A stretch of DNA of 64,000 nt, taken from contig CAWGFO010000010.1 of assembly GCA_963821925.1 (NCBI GenBank), forward strand, positions 62,001-126,000. Direction: 5' to 3'. Within the stretch, counting starts at the first letter, position 1. Every line of letters begins with the position of its first letter. Below, piece by piece: positions 60,412 to 64,000 of the stretch. The notes beneath the pieces are model-generated. The model had not been told where the DNA came from. It ran no database searches and worked only from the letters and a program-made list of their open reading frames with translations. Source of the DNA: JAOUEA01 sp963821925. Its GTDB lineage: Bacteria > Actinomycetota > UBA4738 > HRBIN12. Both the position numbers and the translations under genes were made by a program.

Positions 60412-61452
60412 GTGCGGGCCGTCGTGTTCGAGGACGCCGGCGTGGTCCGGGTCGCCGACGTACCTGACCCGACGGTGGTCGATCCCGGCGACGCGGTCGT
60501 GCGCGTGACGCGGTCGGCGATCTGCGGCTCGGATCTGCACTTCTACCACCTGAAGGCGCCGGTGGCGCCGGGCGACGTCCTCGGCCACGAGGCCGTCGGG
60601 GTGGTCGAGTCGGTCGGCGACGGCGTGACCTCGGTGGCGCCCGGCGACCGGGTGATCGTCGCCTTCGACATCGCGTGCGGGTCGTGCTGGTTCTGCCGGC
60701 GCGGCGAGACGCAGCTCTGCGACGAGGCCGCCGCGCTCGGAGCGGGGACCTTCGGCGGCGATCTCCCCGGCGCGCAGGCCGAGCGCGTGCGCGTGCCGTT
60801 CGCCGACGTGAACCTGCTCCGCGTCCCCGATGGGCTCGACGACGAGCGCGCGCTGTTCGTCGGCGACGTGCTGACGACGGGCTACTACGCCGCCTCGATC
60901 GCCGGGATCGGCCCGGACGAGACCGTGGCCGTGGTCGGCATGGGTCCGGTCGGGTTCTTCGCGGCGCAGGCGGCCCGCGCGCTCGGGGCGAAGGCCGTGC
61001 ACGCGCTCGACCTCGACCCCGAGCGCCTCGCGCTCGCCGAGCGCGTCGGCGCGATCCCGGTCGACGTCACGGCGCGGCACCCGGCCACGGCGCTCGCCGA
61101 GGCCACCGACGGGCGCGGCGCCGACGTCGTGATCGAGGCGGTGGGGTCGCCGTCCGCGTTCGAGTCGGCCGTGAACGTCGTCCGCCGGGGCGGCCGCGTC
61201 GTGGTCGTGGGCGTGTACGCCGGCGAGACCGTGGAGGTCCAGCTGGGCGTGTACTGGGCCCGCGCGCTGGAGCTTCGGTTCGTGGGCCTGTGTCCGGTGC
61301 ACGCGTGGTGGGAGCGGGCGCTCGCCGAGGTGGTCGCCGGCACGATCGATCCCACCCCGTTGATCAGCCACCGCCTGCCCCTCGAGGACGCGCCGCACGG
61401 GTACGAGCTCTTCGATCGCCGGGAGGCGACGAAGGTGGTCCTCATCCCGTGA
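60412..61452 (+). CDS. Zinc-dependent alcohol dehydrogenase family protein
   Basis: Medium-chain NAD(P)-dependent dehydrogenase, 346 residues. Catalytic zinc ligands are in AICGSDLHFYH and VLGHEAVGVVESVG. The structural zinc loop has Cys residues in CGSCWFCRRGETQLC. The nucleotide-binding GMGPVGFFAAQAARALGAK is followed by an Asp suggesting NAD preference (HALDLDPERL). GHEA and DRVIVAF fit formaldehyde- or threonine-dehydrogenase-like groups, but the substrate cannot be fixed. GTG start; its stop overlaps the next gene (GTGA). Confidence 0.88.
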   Translation: MRAVVFEDAGVVRVADVPDPTVVDPGDAVVRVTRSAICGSDLHFYHLKAPVAPGDVLGHEAVGVVESVGDGVTSVAPGDRVIVAFDIACGSCWFCRRGETQLCDEAAALGAGTFGGDLPGAQAERVRVPFADVNLLRVPDGLDDERALFVGDVLTTGYYAASIAGIGPDETVAVVGMGPVGFFAAQAARALGAKAVHALDLDPERLALAERVGAIPVDVTARHPATALAEATDGRGADVVIEAVGSPSAFESAVNVVRRGGRVVVVGVYAGETVEVQLGVYWARALELRFVGLCPVHAWWERALAEVVAGTIDPTPLISHRLPLEDAPHGYELFDRREATKVVLIP

Positions 61453-61889
61453 CGGAGGCGGGGGGCGGGGCCGGCCGGGCGCCGCAGGTCCGTTTCGTCG
61501 ACGCCGAGCCGAACGGTCTCGCCTCGATGGTCGGCGGCCTGATCGAGCAGAACCTGGCCCGGGACCGTTCACGGGCGCGGCTGCTCACCGGCGGAGCGGC
61601 CACCCTGGTCGCGCGCGACGCCGGGGTCCAGGTGACCCTCACGCTTGGGCCGCGCGAGGTCGTGGTCGCGAACGGGGCCGATCCCGCCGCCGACCTGGTC
61701 GTGACGGCGGCATCGGGCCGGCTGCTCGCGCTCGCGGGCGCCCCGCTCCGGCTCGGCCTGCCCGACGGGCTCACCGCCGAGGGCCGTGCCGTGCTGCGGG
61801 ACCTGGCCGCCGGGCGCGTCAGGATCGAGGGCATGGGCACCCACCCGGGGCTCCTGCGGCGGCTTACGATGCTGCTCTCCGCGCACTAG
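61449..61889 (+). CDS. Small protein, possible SCP2-like fold
   Basis: Protein of 146 residues with no membrane segment. The first part (VRFVDAEPNGLASMVGGLIE) is helical; the rest alternates strands (TLVARDAGVQVTLTLGPREV, ADLVVTAASGRLLALAG) and ends GRVRIEGMGTHPGLLRRL. This order resembles SCP2-type domains, which usually end in a G-x-L-x-x-x-G-x-x segment, but the match is weak. It is coupled to the dehydrogenase by a GTGA overlap, so a joint lipid-related job is an inference only. Confidence 0.5.
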   Translation: MTEAGGGAGRAPQVRFVDAEPNGLASMVGGLIEQNLARDRSRARLLTGGAATLVARDAGVQVTLTLGPREVVVANGADPAADLVVTAASGRLLALAGAPLRLGLPDGLTAEGRAVLRDLAAGRVRIEGMGTHPGLLRRLTMLLSAH

Positions 61890-61897
61890 AGGGGCTC

Positions 61898-62498
61898 GTG
61901 GACGCGTCGATCGACACCGTGCCACCCCGTCGGCCCGACGAGGCCGCACCGCTCGAGCCGGCCCACCGCTGGATCGCGCCGCTCGTCGTCCTGCTCGTGA
62001 TCGTGGCGGTGGTGGCGGGAGGGTACGTGGTCTTACGCGGTGCTCGCGGAGCCCGCCGGGCCGCCGGTCGGCGTCGAGGGCGTGGTCTCGATCCAGCCGC
62101 TCTCGGGATGGGAGGTCGCCGGCCAGGGGCGGTCCGACGGCCACGCCTACACGCGACTGTCCCGGGGAAGCGGCACCCTCGACGTCGTGGCCTGGGGGTC
62201 GGCGAGTGACGCCGAAACCCTCGCCACGGACTACCGCTCGGTGCTGCAGTCGCAGCTCTCGCAGCTGCAGGTCTCCGACGACCTCGAGCCCGTGGTGCTG
62301 AAGGACGGCACGGCCGGGGTCCGCTTCCGGTACGTGGGCGTCGTGGCCGATACCGGGGCCACGGTCGAAGGGGTCGTGACGTGCGTCGTCACGCCCGACG
62401 GACAGGGGGTCGTCTTCGACGGGTGGGCGCCCGAGGGCATGCTCTCGTTCGTCGACGGCGACCTCGAGACGATGGTCGACCGGGCGGTGATCGGCTGA
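61898..62498 (+). CDS. Single-pass anchored extracytoplasmic protein of unknown function, frame interrupted once as read
   Basis: Unrecognised protein. A GTG after GAGGGG starts VDASIDTVPPRRPDE, leading into one membrane helix (APLVVLLVIVAVVAGGYVV). The frame breaks at about 62033, where one T of TT is probably extra, and then continues YAVLAEPAGPPVGVEG into a domain of about 140 residues on the outer side. That domain reads IQPLSGWEVAGQG and LDVVAWGS, with late VVFDGWAPEGM. The pattern of short strands is reminiscent of PsbP/Mog1-like folds, but this is a guess. The stop overlaps the ATG of the PrsW gene (TGATG). Confidence 0.65.
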
Positions 62499-63700
62499 TG
62501 GCGCTGGCCGCCCGCCGCCGCCCGTTCCACCACGCGCGCTTCCTGCAGCCACGGCTCCCGGCGTTCTGGCTCTACCTGGTGTTGCTCGTGGCCACCGGCG
62601 TCGTGGCCGTGGCGCAGGAGGCGGTCTTCCGCGACGCCTCTCCCGGCGGGTTCGCGCTCTCCTGGCTGCTGCTGGCCGTCTACGCGCTGCCGGTCTTCTT
62701 CCTGGTCTACCTCCTGGACCTGTACGAACGGGAGCCGCTCTCGTTGATGGTGGCCGCGTTCCTGTGGGGGGCGATCGTCGCCACGACGCTGTCGGCGATC
62801 GCGAACGGCGGCTGGGGGCTCGTCGTCGCCCGGGTCGGCGGGCCGGAGTTCGCCGCGCGCTGGACGGCTGCGCTCACCGCCCCGTTCGTCGAGGAGACGA
62901 TCAAGGGCCTCGGCGTCGTGATGATCTACCTGATCGCGCGCGACGAGTTCGACGACGTGATGGACGGGTTCGTGTACGGGGCCGTCTGCGGGCTCGGGTT
63001 CGCGATCGTCGAGGACGTCGTGTACTTCGCGGTGGTCTTCGGCGGCGGGATCGGCGGCGTGTTGCAGGGCTTCTTCCTGCGGGTGGTCGCGAGCGGGCTG
63101 TACTCACATGTGCTCTACACGGGGATCGTGGGGATGGCGGTGGGGATCGTGGTCTCGCGGCGCTCGTCCGCCACGCTCGGCCGCCGGCTCCTGCAGGCCG
63201 CCGGGCTCTGCGCCGTGGCGGTGTTCGCGCACGTCCTGTGGAACTCGCCCGTGCTCGACCTGTTCCCCGCCGAGCCGTGGACCGGGACCGACTGGCTGCT
63301 GATCCCGGTGGCCACCGCGGTGAAGGGTCTGCCGTTGCTCGTGTTCGTCGCGATCGCGGTCGTCCTCGCACGCCGGCGGGAGCGCCGATGGCTGCACGAC
63401 GCGCTCGCGACCGAGGTTGGGGGCGACGGGATCTCGGCCGAGGAGCTCCGCCTGCTGGAGGTCCCGGGTCTGCGGCGCGGGGCCCGGCGGACGATGCGCC
63501 GGCGGGCGGGCTCGCGCGCGGCCTCGCTGCTGCACCGGCTCCAGCGCGAGCAGGTGAACCTCGCGATGGTGGCCTCCCGCGCGGTCGACCCGGCCGACCC
63601 GGCGCTCGCCCAGCAGCGCGCGCTCTGCCGGTCACTCCGCGACGCGCTCCGCGCGATCCCCGGGGCGGCGCCGGCCGAGACGACCGGTGTCGCCGGGTAG
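62498..63700 (+). CDS. PrsW-family glutamic intramembrane protease
   Basis: Membrane protease of the PrsW group, 400 residues with about eight hydrophobic helices. The characteristic motifs are present: LYEREPLSL after helix 2, the catalytic pair in APFVEETIKGLG, the second acidic site in FAIVEDVVYF and the late HVLWNSPVL. In Bacillus PrsW cuts an anti-sigma factor. Here a hydrophilic tail of about 95 residues extends beyond the last helix. It is translationally coupled to the anchored protein upstream, which is a candidate partner or substrate. Confidence 0.87.
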   Translation: MALAARRRPFHHARFLQPRLPAFWLYLVLLVATGVVAVAQEAVFRDASPGGFALSWLLLAVYALPVFFLVYLLDLYEREPLSLMVAAFLWGAIVATTLSAIANGGWGLVVARVGGPEFAARWTAALTAPFVEETIKGLGVVMIYLIARDEFDDVMDGFVYGAVCGLGFAIVEDVVYFAVVFGGGIGGVLQGFFLRVVASGLYSHVLYTGIVGMAVGIVVSRRSSATLGRRLLQAAGLCAVAVFAHVLWNSPVLDLFPAEPWTGTDWLLIPVATAVKGLPLLVFVAIAVVLARRRERRWLHDALATEVGGDGISAEELRLLEVPGLRRGARRTMRRRAGSRAASLLHRLQREQVNLAMVASRAVDPADPALAQQRALCRSLRDALRAIPGAAPAETTGVAG

Positions 63701-63703
63701 GCT
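63698..63703 (+). promoter_or_regulatory. -10 element of a probable leaderless promoter (meaB)
   Basis: TAGGCT, which includes the PrsW stop codon, ends 7 bases before the GTG at 63711 and no ribosome-binding site lies between. The match to TANNNT is moderate. Confidence 0.3.
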
Positions 63704-63710
63704 GCTGCGC

Positions 63711-64000
63711 GTGGACGTGGAGGCGCTGATCGCGGGGGTGCTGGCGGGGGAACGGCGCGCCGTCGCTCGCGCGATCTCGGCGGTCGAGGACGGCGCCCCG
63801 GAGCTCGCGGCGATCTCCGCGGGGATCTACGCGCGGACCGGCGCCGCGGCCACGATCGGCCTCACGGGCGCCCCCGGCGTCGGGAAGTCGACCCTCGCCG
63901 GGGAGCTCGTGCGCGCCGCGCGCGCGGCCGGACGGACCGTGGCCGTCCTCGCGGTCGACCCCACGTCTCCGTACACGGGCGGGGCGCTGCTCGGCGACCG
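63711..64000 (+). CDS. meaB: Methylmalonyl-CoA mutase-associated GTPase MeaB/ArgK (N-terminal part)
   Basis: G-protein chaperone that loads and protects the B12-dependent methylmalonyl-CoA mutase. The visible 96 codons start VDVEALIAGVLAGERRAVAR and contain Walker A GAPGVGKSTLAGEL and the family's AVLAVDPTSPYTGGALLGDR just before the window edge. The gene runs off the right end, so the later GTP motifs are not visible. The name is secure; a mutase gene may follow outside the window. Confidence 0.92.
   Translation, partial: MDVEALIAGVLAGERRAVARAISAVEDGAPELAAISAGIYARTGAAATIGLTGAPGVGKSTLAGELVRAARAAGRTVAVLAVDPTSPYTGGALLGD

Overview
This 64-kb window is GC-rich (roughly 70% by eye), densely coded bacterial DNA with many GTG starts and many 4-bp stop/start overlaps. 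It looks like a deep-branching member of the Actinomycetota. The evidence is a QcrC with two haem sites, a proteasome activator of the Bpa family, a MarP-type CvpA/serine-protease fusion, a MurA with Asp in place of the fosfomycin-target Cys, and a gene order that follows, from memory, the Mycobacterium tuberculosis block argS-lysA-thrA-thrC-thrB-rho-rpmE-prfA-hemK-sua5-rfe-atp-murA. A class-level assignment cannot be made from the sequence alone.

Layout. 1-4780 (minus): bcc:aa3-type respiratory cluster ctaE-qcrC-qcrA-qcrB-ctaC-ctaD, cut by the window edge. 4892-7983: CtaG-like assembly factor, HdeD-like membrane protein, and divergent pyrE/pyrD. 8080-12268: first polyamine-type ABC operon potA-potD-potB-potC. 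12265-18940 (minus): proteasome activator, M20 peptidase, dihydroorotate-dehydrogenase-like protein and a single-chain pyruvate:ferredoxin oxidoreductase. 19055-20937: OsmC protein, two tandem pdxH paralogues, tRNA-Arg(CCG). 21016-29845: response regulator, argS, a LysA-GNAT fusion, a secreted phosphoesterase, and hom-thrC-thrB. 29852-35722: MarP, SDR, metallophosphoesterase, then cyclic 2,3-diphosphoglycerate synthetase, 2-phosphoglycerate kinase and transaldolase. 35727-45921: rho, rpmE, yqhQ, divIVA, prfA, prmC, tsaC-type gene, LMW-PTP, rpiB, glyA, wecA. 46072-50346: second potA-potD-potB-potC operon. 50497-57778: complete F1Fo ATP synthase operon. 57831-64000: murA, CPBP protease, SCP2/alcohol-dehydrogenase genes, an anchored unknown protein, PrsW and the start of meaB.

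How it fits together. The cell appears to respire oxygen through a bcc:aa3 chain feeding the ATP synthase, yet also carries pyruvate:ferredoxin oxidoreductase. Threonine, lysine and pyrimidine synthesis, translation termination and cell-wall precursor genes make up the housekeeping background. The most notable accessory content is a three-gene unit predicted to make cyclic 2,3-diphosphoglycerate, a solute best known from thermophilic methanogens, placed inside the conserved thr-rho block.

Sequence quality. Eight one-base frame breaks fall in five genes (first potD, first potB, argS, tal, and the gene at 61898). Almost all sit at two- or three-base homopolymers inside otherwise intact reading, so consensus errors are more likely than real pseudogenes. 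No CRISPR array, insertion sequence, integrase or phage gene was seen, and no stretch longer than about 150 bases lacks a gene.
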